In this document: piece after piece, positions 1 through 13,700 of the stretch | How positions within the stretch are numbered: position 1 is the first letter of the stretch | How the letters are laid out: each line of letters opens with the position of its first letter | NCBI GenBank assembly: GCA_964020155.1 | Contig: OZ026567.1 | Span: forward strand, 1,259,693-1,323,692 | Direction of reading: 5' to 3' | Length of the DNA: 64,000 nt | Origin: Chondrilla cf. caribensis | Lineage: Eukaryota; Porifera; Demospongiae; Chondrillida; Chondrillidae | Position numbers and translations under genes: made by a program | The notes under the pieces: model-generated | Databases searched by the model: none | Told to the model about the DNA's origin: nothing | What the model saw: the letters and a program-made list of their open reading frames with translations, nothing else

Positions 1-62
<62 letters not shown>
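1..62. repeat. (GT)n microsatellite
   Basis: A nearly pure GT dinucleotide run starts the window. The long cysteine/valine 'ORF' across it is an artefact of the repeat. Confidence 0.95.
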
Positions 63-63
<1 letters not shown>

Positions 64-265
64 AGTGCATACGTGTGTGTGTGTGTATACATGCATATGT
101 ACCTTCACACAGTACATGTGTATATGATCTGTCCACCTAGCTCTTTACGAACATGCATACATACATACATACAGGCGTCCTTGTGTACTGTACTATAAGT
201 AGACTGTGTATACTATGCCCTTGTATACATGCATATGCTCAGCCTGTACTGATCCGTGTGTACAG

Positions 266-480
266 GCACTGATGAACAGAAGAAGCTCGTGGTGGGCGGA
301 GAGGCCTGCATGTGGGGATCACTGGTGGATGGAACCAACCTCATCTCCAGATCTTGGTACGTGTACACAAGAGGTGTCTGTAGTGAAGAGACTTTAGTAC
401 CTGCATTTGTATTACCCTATTTTGCCTGTGTTTCTTCATTTGGTACAGAAGTGTGTTTGGACCTGTGTCATTGTGTGTAG

Positions 481-544
<64 letters not shown>

Positions 545-1617
545 ACATATATCTCCGTGTGTGTCTGTGCTTATTTGCATGTGTGCATGCCCATACATGT
601 GTTTGTATGTGTTCAGCTGCAGCTTATTATAATTTGATCACAGTTTGAACCTAATTCATTTCTGTTTCCCCTGTTCGTATTTTGATTGTTGCTTTGGCTA
701 TTTCTCCATACTTACACCATAACTTTAGTGTAGAAAATCTTCCTTTTATTGTTAACTCGATTAGTTTTCAAATGCTATATTCAATGCCTACCATACGTGT
801 GTGTAGAGGTCTTAGTATGCCAAAGCCAGCATGAAGTTATTGTGTTGGGTTTACCTTCATTCATGTGGTCACTTGTGTGTCTGCTGTAGGCCTCGCGGCA
901 GTGCTGTTGCCGAGCGACTGTGGAGTGCTCAACATGTGACCAGCATCCACGATGCGGCCACTCGTCTCCATACCCACAGATGTCGTATGATCAGGTACAT
1001 ATGTACGCATGTATGCACTCATGTCCTTCCACAAATGAGTACATTTGAACCTCACAAACACATAATTGCTCGCACAATACATCTCTAATCATGAAACTTC
1101 TGTCTAGTCTCTACATTTTTACATTTACTGCTAATGTACATACACATTACGTAAGTACTGTCAGCACAAAATACTGTTAACATGAAATTTTGAAGTTGTC
1201 TGTAGAGTTTGGTGTTAAGAAGGTATAACTGTATCTACATACATGTGTTCATACTGAACATACATATGTATGGTTATCTATCCGTGTGTGTATACTTGTA
1301 TCCTCGAGGTCTGTAGCTCCTCCAGAAGAGTATGCGTATGTACGTACATGTGGTCTTGTACTAATTTGTGTCATTTGGGTTCCTGCATGGCCTGGAGACA
1401 TACTGCTGTTGTAAAGATGTCTGCCTGTACAGTGACTACTGTATGTACATACATATGTATGTATGTATGTATGTATATAACCTCCTAATGTGCTATTCTT
1501 ACCCTTGACCATCCCCATCTCTGTAGGAGAGGACTTCGTGCGGAGCCATTCAATGGTCCTAGTTACTGCCCAGTGGAGTGGTCTGCAACCGTTAACCACC
1601 CAAAACGGTCCCCCTGA
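266..1617 (+). CDS. beta-hexosaminidase (GH20), last three exons, 5' part outside the window
   Basis: Three exons, 266-356, 890-994 and 1527-1617, encode the C-terminus of a lysosomal beta-N-acetylhexosaminidase, which removes terminal GlcNAc/GalNAc from glycolipids and glycans. The first exon has the family block [10 protein letters not shown] followed by VDGTNL. It ends in a split Trp codon (TG, then G after the intron) that continues as [11 protein letters not shown], the classic HEXA/HEXB motif. Exon two ends [11 protein letters not shown] with another split codon. The last exon reads [19 protein letters not shown] and stops TGA at 1615-1617. Splice sites are GT..AG and the phases agree across both introns. 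The catalytic Asp-Glu pair would lie upstream, outside the window. A (GT)n run and TACATGTA-rich sequence fill the introns. The gene appears intact here and is unrelated in function to the death-fold cluster that follows. Confidence 0.9.
481..541. repeat. (GT)n microsatellite in hexosaminidase intron
   Basis: About 60 bp of alternating TG between the first two hexosaminidase exons. Confidence 0.95.
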
Positions 1618-2635
1618 CTCCTGTGACCGTGTGACCCTATAATGTATACCAACACTCAGGCATATGTTTGTATGTACACCAACAAGTATACATAGTTGGT
1701 GAAGTGCTAATGTATTCAGTCATGTGTAAGTCCATTGTAGGAGAAAAAAAGTGGAAGTTTGTATTCTTTCGATCTGTTATTTCTGTATTATGGTGAGGTA
1801 CGTACATCATAAAGTATGAAGAATGCTACCAAGAAGGGTTCTATGTTTATGTTTTCTCCCTGTGTCAGTGGGACATTTCACATGTACATGACATTATGAT
1901 GATACCATTCAGCTTGTTGCATGTGTAAGTAGGTAAGTACGTACATAGGTATTGTAGGTACATACAAGGTATTGTAAGTCCTTGCATATCTACTAGTTCA
2001 AGCTCACACTGTACTCACTACTTTCAGTTACTGTATGTATTCTATTGTGCATCAGTGTTCCCTATGGAAAGGGGCAAGAAAAAAGGGTATTTGTCCCCAT
2101 TTTATTGTCAAAATTATATATATTACATGTTATTGCAATAATGAGATGTACCATGTATTTGCTCCATTCCTTGAGAATCTAATCTCTGTGAAAGTGTCTA
2201 CAATGGCATTAATCCTCAGTCACATCTCGTTTTCTTAAGTTCCCCCTGTTTTACAATGCTGTTTCCAATATACAATAGCTACGGTAGATAGATAGATGTC
2301 TTCTATTCTGATACGGTATTAGCCGAGGTGTAATTCTCGTGTTGTATGTACTCATTTGTGAACACGCACTAGTTCAAACACTATCCCATATTGTGTGTGT
2401 TGTGTGTGTAGTGTATTGTGCAGCTCATGCTGGTAACCATTTCCTGCAGGTATGCCTGGGGATGCTTGATACCATTATAATGAGAAATATACATATAAAG
2501 TATGATAAATACACCTCTGTGTTAGTTGGGGTACTATAATATTTTTTGTCCTGCTAGGAGGAGTGTGTACATTTTTTATGTAGCCATTAATTTATTAACA
2601 GTTATTTGCTTATAGTTGCAGCTGTTGAGACAAAA
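1618..2635. other. intergenic, no gene seen
   Basis: This is the gap between the hexosaminidase stop and the convergent CARD-1 gene. It is AT-rich with short TACGTACATA-type runs and a brief GATA repeat near 2287. No coding exon could be supported, and it should hold both 3' UTRs. Confidence 0.5.
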
Positions 2636-3691
2636 TTAATGGTCTGTTTCCAGCTTCTCCTTCAGGTGTTTAACTTGATATTCTAATTTCTTAACTGTCA
2701 CCTTGAGTGCCTCAGCATCTGTATCCTGTTTGTCTATAGTAGCCCATGGGCTCTTATCCTCCAACTCTTTCAGTCTTTTGTCCATTCTGTACATTTCTCT
2801 TCTCAGGCTATCAAGACCATAACTGAAATCACCTCCCTTGAAGGGTTCTTGGATGATTCCTTGTAATTGCTTCAACTGTGCCTTTAATTCTATATTCTCT
2901 TTTGTTAACACCTCATTGACATGTTGAAGATGGGCTATTTGCTGTTTTGGTTCCTGTTCCCAATTTTCATGACCTCTACTGATACCCAGGTTGCAAGTGG
3001 CCGTATATGTAGTGCTCTGCATGTGTTCACTACTGTTGGTGGCACAGTAGTCAAATACTGCTTCATTTGTGTGTGTGTACCTGCCAGTTAGAGGCGTGTC
3101 CGTGGGAGGTGTATTGTGTCTTGAACCGGTGTTTACTCCATTGCTATGTGTTGGTGGAGTATTGGCACCCATTGTTGTGACATTGACAATGATGGGTGAT
3201 GGTGCCGAAGGTGAAAAACGGTGAGGAGAAGTATTTCTTCTGTGTCTAAAATGTTCCTCCTCGGATATCCTGCGGTTTCTGCCTTTGAAACTTGAATATG
3301 ACCTGCTTCGACGAGGCCAAGGTTGTCTCTGATTTTGCGAGCTGTGCCCGAGAAGATTGTCCAGACCTCCTGGAACTGAAGCATAACTCTAAAAAGTGTA
3401 TATCAACAAATACAAAGTACATGTGTACACTAAATTCTCGTCAATCTGCCACAGTTTCCCAGTACCAATATAATAAGTACTGATAAATATCCAGCTAATC
3501 TGACAAACTTGTTAGCCCACCACATTAGTTTTGAAAAGTAAATGGCGGCAGATTAACAAGTACTCACTGTAGATACTTAAGCTGTTATAATAATCATAAA
3601 TATCCAAATATATGGAAGTCTGTATTCACTCTGATGTTGCAGAATAGTAATATATTGTATGTATATTATGTTTTTATCATTATAGAAAGTG

Positions 3692-3729
<38 letters not shown>

Positions 3730-5819
3730 ATGTAATGAACGTTATTGATCTTGTTACAATCTATCTATACAGTATTACATGTTGTGCAGTTCACCTCACC
3801 TTTGACCTTGCCACGCCCTTGAACTCAACAAGTTCACTCCTGTCCACTATGTCATCCAGGTTGTCCATACTTCTGTTAAGGGGATACGATATGTATCTGC
3901 TCTGCTGAAGGGCACATTCCCTGTTCAGAGGAATGTCATTCCTTGGATTGTGTGGTTCCTTTGTGATTCAAAAACATGGGGTTTACCACAGCAATACTTG
4001 AAATACCCGTGCGGGCACTCTCTGGCTTCTGTGCACATTGTTAAGATCTTTGCTTTGTATGGCTTCTGTGTGTACATACACACACTAAATATGTTACCGT
4101 TATAGACTGTGCATGTATCTCACCCTGTACATATACGTAGCTTTGACTAGTTGTGCTATTGGTCTTGGTCAAAACTTTGCACAATTATGGGTATATGCAT
4201 ATGCATGACATCTGGTCATAAACACAAAACTGTAAAAGTATTTCTGAACATTGTGTTCAAGGTATATGCATATATTTAGCAAAGTATACCTATGCATGTA
4301 GTGTGGACCACTTTGAACTCTGTGAGCTATTTATTGTAAAGACTTACTATTCTACACTACTCTAACTAAATCAACCACTTGTATGTCCCTTTTAACTACT
4401 GTAACAAAAGAACCCCATATTGCATCTTAACACTGTCTACAGAGAGATCTGGTTCCTTGAGCCGTTTTTACTATAATATTATTTATATAGTACTGGTCCG
4501 TATCAGTCTGGGAGTTTCTTATAGAAGGGGTCGGGCAAAAAGTGTGTTTGATCCCCCCCCCCCCAAGAATCAAACTCCCTCTCTTTCAAAGTGGCAATCA
4601 AAACCATTCCTCTTGCCAGTTTTTTTAAAGCCATGCATTCTACCCCTCATCACCCTGTGTCCACTTTACTAAAAGTGTCCTCTCGCAATCATACATTTAC
4701 ACCTTGTAATATGTAGGCAAGTACATACGTATAAGCATGCATACCATGTACAGACTGACGTTACTCCTCAGGTATGTGCAGTTTATCTTTAGGCTGTATT
4801 CTGTACTTATTTGGAACTATGTAATGTGTGTGCTGGAGGTTTTGAGCACTCACTTTATCTCCGCTGTGTGACTGCTTGTTATCTGTGTCTTCCTCAGTTT
4901 GTCTGGATTCTGTCTGTCTGCCTTGCTTTTTGATAAAACTCTGTTTCTGATATGCGTTATAAACCGTGGAAGCATATAGGGTTTGATAGAAGAGCATTAT
5001 TATAGTGCCTAGAAATCACTATAATATTCACTTGTATTGCAGCAGTGTATTTACTATGCTTAATGTGTATTGTACACACAAAAGGTACATTTCACGGATA
5101 CATCCAGAGTGAAATCTTACACACGTGATCCTTAAGATACTGTATTATCCATATTCCTATTATAATGTTAGTATACATTAGTCTCACAGAATCAGGACAT
5201 TGCTTACAGTATACACCAGGTAGCTGCTGGAAACTATTATAGAAGGGACTAAGTGGGGTTTGGTTATGCAAGAATGTTGTGTGTATGTAACAAGGATGGC
5301 AAGGCGAACATCCCCCCATGCAGGCCATTGTACCCCAGATTGATCCTGTAGTACGTACTATGGTAATACCTACATACTTCTCAGTACCTTTTTATTGCCA
5401 CGACGTTTTTGACGCTGGCTGCCTCGAGCTCCTTGTGGTTCCTGTTCACGTAACTGTGTCCACTCTCGAATTAGCTCCTTATGATGCTCTCTCTGGTCTC
5501 CAACTTGGTTGTCATCATGGACAAGTTCCACACTTTTTCTCAGTGTCTCAAGAAACTTTTCTATTTGTAAGTCATTGTCCAGGAAGCTGAGGAATGCTTC
5601 AATTGCCCCCTCTCTGTTGCCCTTGTCTAGCTTGTCAAGGTAAGCACCTTCCTTGGAATTCTTGAGGAAGTGTGTTTCAACAGCTGCCCTGTTGAACAGC
5701 TCAATACAAAGGTGTTTTCTCACGAGCTCTTCCTGTTGTTGACTCAGTCTGGAGTGGGGTGCACTAGCACCCTTTAGCTTACTTCCTTTTCCTTTACCAG
5801 AACCAGTGAACCAAGCCAT
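2636..5819 (-). CDS. CARD-1 family gene: CARD-like domain, basic/Ser-rich linker, C-terminal coiled coil
   Basis: The proposed exons are 5378-5819 (start MAWFTGSG, conserved in three copies), 4854-5008, 3800-3958 and 2636-3375. Residues about 30-110 form a helical death-fold region, LVRKHLCIELFNRAAVETHF through IEAFLSFLDNDLQIEKFLET, resembling MDA5/RIG-I-type CARDs. Exon two reads TIIMLFYQTLYAS and then turns polar (KKQGRQTESRQTEEDTDNKQ). Exon three contains RYISYPLNRSMDNLDDIVDR. The last exon is Arg/Ser-rich (RRSRSYSSFKGRNRRISEEE) and ends in a heptad-patterned coiled coil (LTKENIELKAQLKQLQGIIQ) before a stop at 2636. Phases agree across exons 1 to 3. The join to the last exon needs one more nucleotide, so a small exon in 3376-3799 is missing or the last exon belongs to a neighbouring gene. 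A CARD adaptor role is inferred. Confidence 0.6.
3479..3571. mobile_element. short MITE, related to the one at 7131
   Basis: It ends in ...AAGTACTCACTG followed by TA and shares the middle CAACTTGTTAATCC(A)CCA pattern with the clean copy at 7131-7233. The left terminus is decayed. It lies in an intron of the CARD-1 gene. Confidence 0.5.
3693..3728. repeat. (GT)n microsatellite
   Basis: About 36 bp of GT repeat in an intron of the CARD-1 gene. Confidence 0.9.
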
Positions 5820-5903
5820 GTTTACTAATAGGTAGTAGTATAGGTAATACCCAGTAGGAGCCCAGCTGCAGCAGTCCACAGTTGTTATAGTAACTCCCTC
5901 CAA

Positions 5904-7128
5904 TAGTGCCTAGTTATAGTAATAGAGCGATACCTTTATCTTAGATCTTTAAATAGGAACCAAGAACAGTATTAGTATATACTAATTATACATTGTCAGT
6001 GAGTATGATGTACTGTATATATTTCAAATTGTATTAGGTGTTAACTAGTCAATAGGTACCTACTACACTCGCATCATAATTTTCTGTACTATAGCTAGTT
6101 TTGGCACCTAATAAATGACTGTATTCTACTGTATAATATCACTAACACTATAACCAATACGTGTACATGGCCTTATTAACTACTATATTGGCTGTTTACA
6201 CAGTACAATGTACTACTACTCACCTCTTACGGATGTGTATACTCCTGACTATAAACTAACTTAACAGAACTGATCAATGGTAGTGTACTTGTAGTAGAGA
6301 GTGGTATGTAGTACTTACTGTGTATTCAACCATGTGACTGCACAATGTGAAAATAGTGTATATTTATATGCGTTATGTGCTGTGTGCAATTTGAAGAATT
6401 GTGGTTATATTGAATTAGTGGGAATTCCCTTCATACCTCACCTAACATGGACATATGTAAGATACCAGCACTAACGTGGGTGTCATGAAGAAGCCAATGC
6501 ATGGAAATTATAGCCAAGAGATCATCAAGTCAGATCGGATAGCTGAGATATTATCATTATTATTATAATTATTATTGTATTATTATAAATATTGTTTTTG
6601 CTCTGTTTTTATTGTGGTTTTATTTTTGGTTTGTTGTATTGTATGTATTGCTCCAGGGTACCTAGATTAGTATTCATTGGCTAAAGGCTTCCCCTGTATA
6701 AATAAGCTATCCCTATCCTATCCTATCTAATATACCATGTATATTGCATCTGTAACATATCAATGGAGAATTACAATACAGTGATATATATATATATAAT
6801 ATACATGCGTGCATGTATATTAATTATATTAATTCATATTATTTTCTTTATTAAATGTATGTTTCTAATTACAGGTATATATACATAAGCATGTTAAATG
6901 ACCATTTGCTTATAACATTCATAATTCATTTGACCATAATATTATAGCATGACAAAGCACAGCTAGAGTATAATATTATACGTCTATACCCAGTAATAAC
7001 AACTTGAAGACAATATTACAATAAACAATAATATTCAGCATAATGTGTCCATGACAGCATTTTTGCAGACTATAATCACACAATACAAGCAGTCTAATAA
7101 TAATATTAAAAGCAGTTTCACATATGCC
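5904..7128. promoter_or_regulatory. CARD-1 upstream region with probable 5' UTR exon donor
   Basis: The segment separates the CARD-1 start from the 3' end of the next minus-strand gene and is conserved with 42240-43100. Near 6220-6232 a minus-strand AAGAG followed by gtgagta is a good splice donor, and the same donor recurs near 42635. This suggests a non-coding first exon. No coding exon was seen. The region near 6560-6720 is AT- and T-rich and featureless. Confidence 0.35.
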
Positions 7129-7130
7129 TA

Positions 7131-7233
7131 CAGTGAATTCTTGTTAATGAATGAATATTCAGTTAATCCGCCAACTTGTTAATCCACCATATTCTTCGAA
7201 AATGAATTGTGGTGGATTAAGGAGTATTCACTG
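7131..7233. mobile_element. 103-bp MITE with TA target duplication
   Basis: Termini CAGTGAATTCTTGTTAAT and ATTAAGGAGTATTCACTG are imperfect inverted repeats. Both ends are flanked by TA, the duplication expected for Tc1/mariner-type elements. It has no coding capacity. Confidence 0.7.
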
Positions 7234-7704
7234 TATATCAGCCATGTATTATATTGTAGGAAGATGAAAATCAACTATCGATATTGTTCAACCATGCATA
7301 TACGTATAATATGTATTAAATCATTCTGAAGCCATATCACTCTATTACACACTCACTCCACTTATCACTATTATGTACTAGTCTGCTAGTAGCTAAGTGA
7401 CTGTACCGTTATTATTCAAATTACTAACATAAATGTACAACAATAATATGCATGTTTGCACAATATAGAGCAGTTGCATATTACAGGGCTGGAGTTACAT
7501 ATGTACACTGTTATTTATACAATATACATACTAATGTTACTTTTAAATGAATAGTACAACATAATACGTACATGAAGTAATTTATAGCAATAACTACAAT
7601 TGATAAAGGCTAATAATGATATTATTGCACACGTAGTTCTAACTTTACTACAATATTTCATTTTTGCAAAAATTACTAATAGATATATTATTTCTATGTT
7701 GTAA

Positions 7705-10700
7705 CTATGAATCTTTCGAATAATAAGGAGTTGGATGCTTCCTCTGTAGAGCCCGTTTTCTTCTCAGAGCTTCAAATCTTCCATTCATCATTGCAATAAA
7801 TTCCTCTTCCTCCTTTTGTGCTTCCTCATCTATTGCCTCTATCCAATCCGCATCAATGCGTACCTTCCTTTCAAATTCCTCAAACCTTTTCTCCCAGAAG
7901 GTTCGCATGTGTGTGACTTGCTGCTTCAGGTTTTCAAGGCTTGCACTGTCTGTGTAGTCTGTTGTAGCTTGATCATCTTTTGCTGATTTCTCATCCTTTA
8001 CTTTCTGAATGGATTCTTCCACTACAACCTTTGGTTCTTCAATCTGTCTTCTAAGCTTGTTCATGTCTTGTATGGTATTTCTGTTTAGTTCTTCCAAGGT
8101 TTTGAGCTTCTTACTAATTTCATTGATTTTTCCCATCTCTCTGCCGGCATCTTCCATTTTTTTATGGAGTTTATCCCATTCAGTTGGACCATCTTTATTG
8201 CCGCGAAGCTTCAGATGAATCTGTCCAATAGATCGACTATTGTCCTGTATTTCCCCATCCATTGTCTTCTGCCTCTTGCCCATTTGTTCAATCCGCTCTT
8301 GTGACTGTGCAATTTGCTTTTCAAGCCTATTCTCGAGATCATCGATCTCCCTCTTTTGCTCATCAGTTAGCAGTCTTTTTTCCTGAGACACATACCTATC
8401 CTCTTCTCTACGTGACGTTTCGGCTTGCATTGTCGCACATTGTCTGCTCATTTGGTCTATCTCCTCTTTCATGCCTTTCAGAAGGCTGTGATACTGAGCC
8501 AGTGTAGTCTGAGCTACCTTTGCATCAGAACGTAACAAAGCATTTGTATGTTTGAGCTCTTCGATTTCTTCCCAGGAATTTTGATGTTTGGCTTCTGAGG
8601 CCTGCATTTTGCCTTGTAGTTCTTTCACATCGCTCTGTGTGTATTCCAGATTGACTTTCTGCTCCTCTACTCGTGCATCTAGGTTCACTTGGCCCTGTTG
8701 TATATCCGCCACTGCCTTTTCATGCTCTTCCTGTGGCCGTGGTTCCAAGTGACTGCCCTTCAGTTTTTCTTTCAGTCCTGCTACTAAATCTTGAAGGCTG
8801 GCTTGTTCTTTGGCATATGCATTCGTCTTGTTCTGTAGAGCTTCTATTTGCTCCTCTGTGCGTGCAAGGCTTTTGACTTCATTTCTTCTTAAAGTGGTTA
8901 GTTCTTCTTGAAGTTCTTGTTGCCTCTTTTCATATGATTGAACTTTTGCTTGGAGTTGAACTTCCCTTTCTTTTATTTTTTCATTCTCTCTCTCTAATTC
9001 TTGGTATTTGGTCTGCAAACCCGTCAAATCTTCTTTTCTCACTACCTCCTCCTTATTACCACTGGCTTCAAGTGCTGTCAATCTTTCTCCCATGCTTACG
9101 ATTTTTTTCTGCATCTTCGTCTGATTAGTTCTACTGACTTCTTGATCTTTTTGAATGTGTTCTACATTAGTAGCAACTACATTCACTTGATTAACTTTGT
9201 CAGTGAGAGATTCAATCTTCATTTTGTGGGATTCAATGTCTTTTTGCATGTTTTCAATTCTAACACTGGTTTCACCCATGGCAAAATCCATCGAAGTCAT
9301 GGAGGCTGTTCGTGGGAGTCTAGGCCCTGCATCTATGTTATTGGTAACATTTATCGAGGCAGATTCCTTATTCCACGAAACAGACTGGTTATTTGCTGCA
9401 TATGAAACACCAGGATGTGGCACCTAATAAATGCAGGATAGTATACAAAATAATATAATGCTAATGCGATGTATAATTTTCCACAAGCTATTAATCACAG
9501 TGTATGTAATATAATTTCAAGTAATTTTGCAGTTTTGTGATTGTGTGAGGTTTTAAAGTGCCCTCAGCAATCTGGTAACTTCACTTGCCCCTATACGTAC
9601 TACTACGGTAGCGTTCCGTTCCATCTAAACGCAGCTTTGCACTTTTTGCCTACTGCAATAAAACAAAAACGGAACGAAACGAAACTTGCGAAAAGACAGA
9701 GAGAACGAAATGTATTAATTTGAATGTGTTGATTTGAACGTATTAAAGTACAAAACAATTTGGCTAGATCCTTGATTATGAAGATCTCATCGCTTTAATA
9801 TCGAATAAAACTACCACAAATTGATTCGTCTAAACAGTGGAGACATTTTCTGGAATGAAGAAATGGTGTTTCTCGATCGATCGATCCAGTGAACTCACAT
9901 CTCTTAATAAATTTACATATTATGGCCCATCCCTGTTATACGAATTCCTTTCTCTCTCAAACAAACTTGGATAGTAGGTGATTTGATGCCATTTGAATAG
10001 CGAACTACAATACTCTGCTTCTATAATTACTATAGACTATGGTTGCTTCATCGCACGTCTCTCTGGATAAATTAGACTTGAATGATACATGACAAGACGT
10101 ACACACGTCCATAAAATTATTGCGTTAGTTAGTGTTGATCAACACCATTAGTTTTTTTTTTAGGAATAGGACGAAACGAAATGGTACGAACATACAGAAA
10201 AAAGACAAGCGAGCGAGCGTTTCATATTAGTCTGTACAAAATGGTACGCAAAATTAATTTGGTGCCTATTGTATGTATTATGAAGCACAATCGTATCCAT
10301 AGTTTTAGGGCATTTTGAAAATTAATGTTAAATAACAGATTGCACTCAATTACTAGAAAATGTTTATTTTGAGACATGATATTATTAAGAAATCAATGTG
10401 GGCTGGCTTAATGCCTCATCTACAGAGTAGGGATGGTCCAGGCCCACTATACTAAGCAATTAACCAATTATATGTACCATGTTGTCATCATAGTGCGTGA
10501 CCCCTCATGGTCGATTTGAATTGTCAAGCAGGTGTGATTTGTCTCACCACATGTTCAAAATAAGAAACTTAACATTTTCACCGTTACTGTAATGTACCTG
10601 AATGAAGAAACAGAGTTGCGAGTGGCTGTAATACAGAGAAGCATCCCTATATGAAGAAGAGCCAGTGCCGAATTTGTAGCTAAGGTTTGAAGGAGTTTGG

Positions 10701-13700
10701 AACATTTCATAAGAGAATAAATCCTGCTCTTTTGATCAAATTCGCTTGTTCATTTCCTCAAAACAAGCAGTCTATTTCTAGGTATTGGTAATAGAGCTAT
10801 AGTCAACGACGGTTTAAGTCAATGGAAGCTTCCTCAGCCGAGATGTATTGGATTTTCTGCTCCCCTTTTTAGGATACCGTATAACCAGAAATATTGGCGG
10901 AAAGAATATTTGGCGGTTTGTCAATTTTAGGGTATTGGCGATTTTTATTTTGGCAGATGGCAAGCCCAGGTTATAATTATATTCATAGCCACAGTTACTG
11001 TGTTACCCAATTTGACAACTGTAACGCTTGAAATGACTTTCGATAATGGAGTTTTCGATCGACAGCTGTATTCTGTTCCTTTCTCTCGAAGTACCAATAC
11101 ATCGCCATGATTATTCGAGCTACACGTACGTGCAACATCGGGATTACGTCACTTCATTGTGACGTAATCCTGACATTCGGCACGGTTGCTATTATTTAGC
11201 GAATGTTATGTTGGCAGTAGTGGGTCAAACCACCAAACCACCAAAATAAAATAACCACCAATATTTCCGCTTATACGGTATATGGGATTTTTTGCTTTTG
11301 TTTACGTACTGACACCAATTGGCATCATTGGTGCATAATCAGCTAACATCACTAATACTGCATGTGTATTGGAACCATGCACAATGGAGGAAGTTGTTAC
11401 CTCACTCAAAATAGCCAGGTACTTTAACTGAACCAATGTAAATTAAGTAGTATATGTACACATTGGTGTAAAATAGAAACGAATACCTGATTTTTTCCAA
11501 AGCTTGGGCGTCGAGGTAGTGATCTCCGTCTGTGATCTGATCCACTCACAGATGATACTCGATCTCTTGGATCCTGTTTGTGATTCACAAAAATTGAAGT
11601 GGTACTTCACTCGTGATCAAAAGTACAATACAATGCACACACACACATATAGTGTACATAATTTCATGGACAGATCTAGAACAGGCATTTATGCATGTAC
11701 ATGCATGCATGTAGTGTGGAAACCCTAACATTGCCTGGTACATGATAGATGGTGGGTACATGTAGTCATGTTGCAATGATTGTGCCCAATAACAGATAAT
11801 ATTATAGGTAGTCATGTCAGGTCTGGGGACTCCTTCAGCAAAATACCCTATGCTACTATGGATCTCACGCCTCTTCTATAATACATTTCATAATACATGA
11901 CATACCTGTTCATATATAGTATCAGGTAGTGTGCCGAATTCACTGTAATCACACCAGGATTGAGAGTCTTTTGGAACAAGTTGACCTCCATGATTGTAGT
12001 GACTATCCTGTCAAGTACAGCACACATAATATCGTGATGATAATAAGTATCAGTTTGCATGTAGTAATAATGTGTATGTGTGTGCATGGGTGTGGAGTGA
12101 CAACCAATTTACTATGTATACATACATGTGTTATCTATCTTTTCAACAAACTGATTTATGGTGATGTAGTATAAATTATAATACATTGAAAGATCCAGAT
12201 TTAGATAATTTAGGCTAATCTCTAACTCGTTTGTAATGCACCAGCACAATGCCTTTCAAGCAATAATGTTCGAATTGTCATCACATGGATGTACCTATAC
12301 ACACTAGGTATGCCAAATTACATAAAAATGGCTACCATTACTTATTCTTTTCATAGCATAGTTATGAAAAACAGACAGACACATAATATATGAACAGACA
12401 GGGCAGCTACTATATTATCTGATTGGTGTACCCAGGTGATTATTTGATATATCTTGTACCATTTCTTAAAATTTCATAGCACATTGATATATAGATCACC
12501 TGTATATCAGAGCAAGCTAAATCAATTGACATACTTGTCTCATCTGTACCGGTCCTCCATGGATGGCTTCTGGTATTTTCTTACAAATGCCTCTGGGATC
12601 ATATATTGCAGATGCAGTTTCTTCTGGGATTGGGTGATGTCCACTGCGGGTACTATCAAGCAAGTCACTTGCATCCAATAGAGGATCATAATCTTGGTCC
12701 TATGTGTACGTAGCATAGTGTGCATAGTGAAACACTGATGCTATAGGCCTTTCAAAACATGTCAAATCCAGGATATATACATAATATTATGTGTACAGTA
12801 CTAGCAAATCTATTGAAAAGCGTTTTAAAGACAGAAGCTAAGTCACGTGGAAACCTAGTGACTATTGTGCAGAGAAGGGTTTGGGACAACCAAGAATACA
12901 GTACATTAGCTGAACTAATCACCAGAAAACCTGACGAGGATTGAAGGCTAGACAGTGCTCAAAGAGACCAATACATATCTAGAAGTGCTACTTATTTTGA
13001 CAAAACCGACCTATAGAGATGACAGGCTACTTACTACTAATAATATTATGACATGTAATTTATGGAAGCCTGTCAGTCAACACTAACACTTTGGAAAGGA
13101 CACATCAAACTATGGAATCACATGATGTTTGTGTTAAGAATGCCTTTACGTTTAAGTCTATCATTATGCTGCATCAATTATTTTACCCCACACGTAAGTG
13201 CTAGAGGTAAAGTGATCGATTGTGTCTTTCTGTCGTCACAAAGATCACCAGTTCTCAAGATGTGGACATATTTTATACAACCAAGCAATTGTTCCAATTT
13301 TTTTAAAGCTTTGAAGCGTTATCTTTGTTTTCTCCAGCTTGCACAATATGCTATGGAAACACTTCAAATTCAGCATTTTGAGTTCTCACATAGCCAGAAC
13401 CTCACTGTGGCTTTTTATTATTCAAATGGTGGCTACCATGGATCCTTCTCCTTGGTGTAAAGTCCAATTTTAAATTGGTTGCGAGATTGGGCCTGGCTAT
13501 GGAAATCTAGTCGAACCACACAAATCATTACACATAGAAATGTTCATATTTTGAGCACAATCTTTGCGCAAGCATGTATACGTAAACATAGTTGCACAGA
13601 AACTTGTTCATAATCACATACAGCATGTGTTCTGAATTGTGAGCAGTATTCATTCAACAAGTATCAATGGCAAATTTGGTAGCACACGCTGTGTGCAGGG

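Noticed and set aside
3800..3958. Possible SNARE motif (MDNLDDIVDR)
   Set aside because: The resemblance to R-SNARE heptads is too short. The exon fits the CARD-1 gene by phase.
4379..4672. 97-aa plus-strand ORF
   Set aside because: It contains a poly-C run, has no homologue in the other blocks and lies in an intron of the minus-strand CARD-1 gene.
8009..9405. Plus-strand ORFs opposite the coiled-coil exon of copy A
   Set aside because: They are antisense shadows. The same pattern recurs opposite copies B (18962-19928) and C (43387-45064), rich in Leu/Ser/Phe because the coding strand is Glu/Lys-rich.
13062..13460. 132-aa plus-strand ORF
   Set aside because: The matching intron positions of copies B and C are similar at the DNA level but do not keep the frame, so it is not coding.
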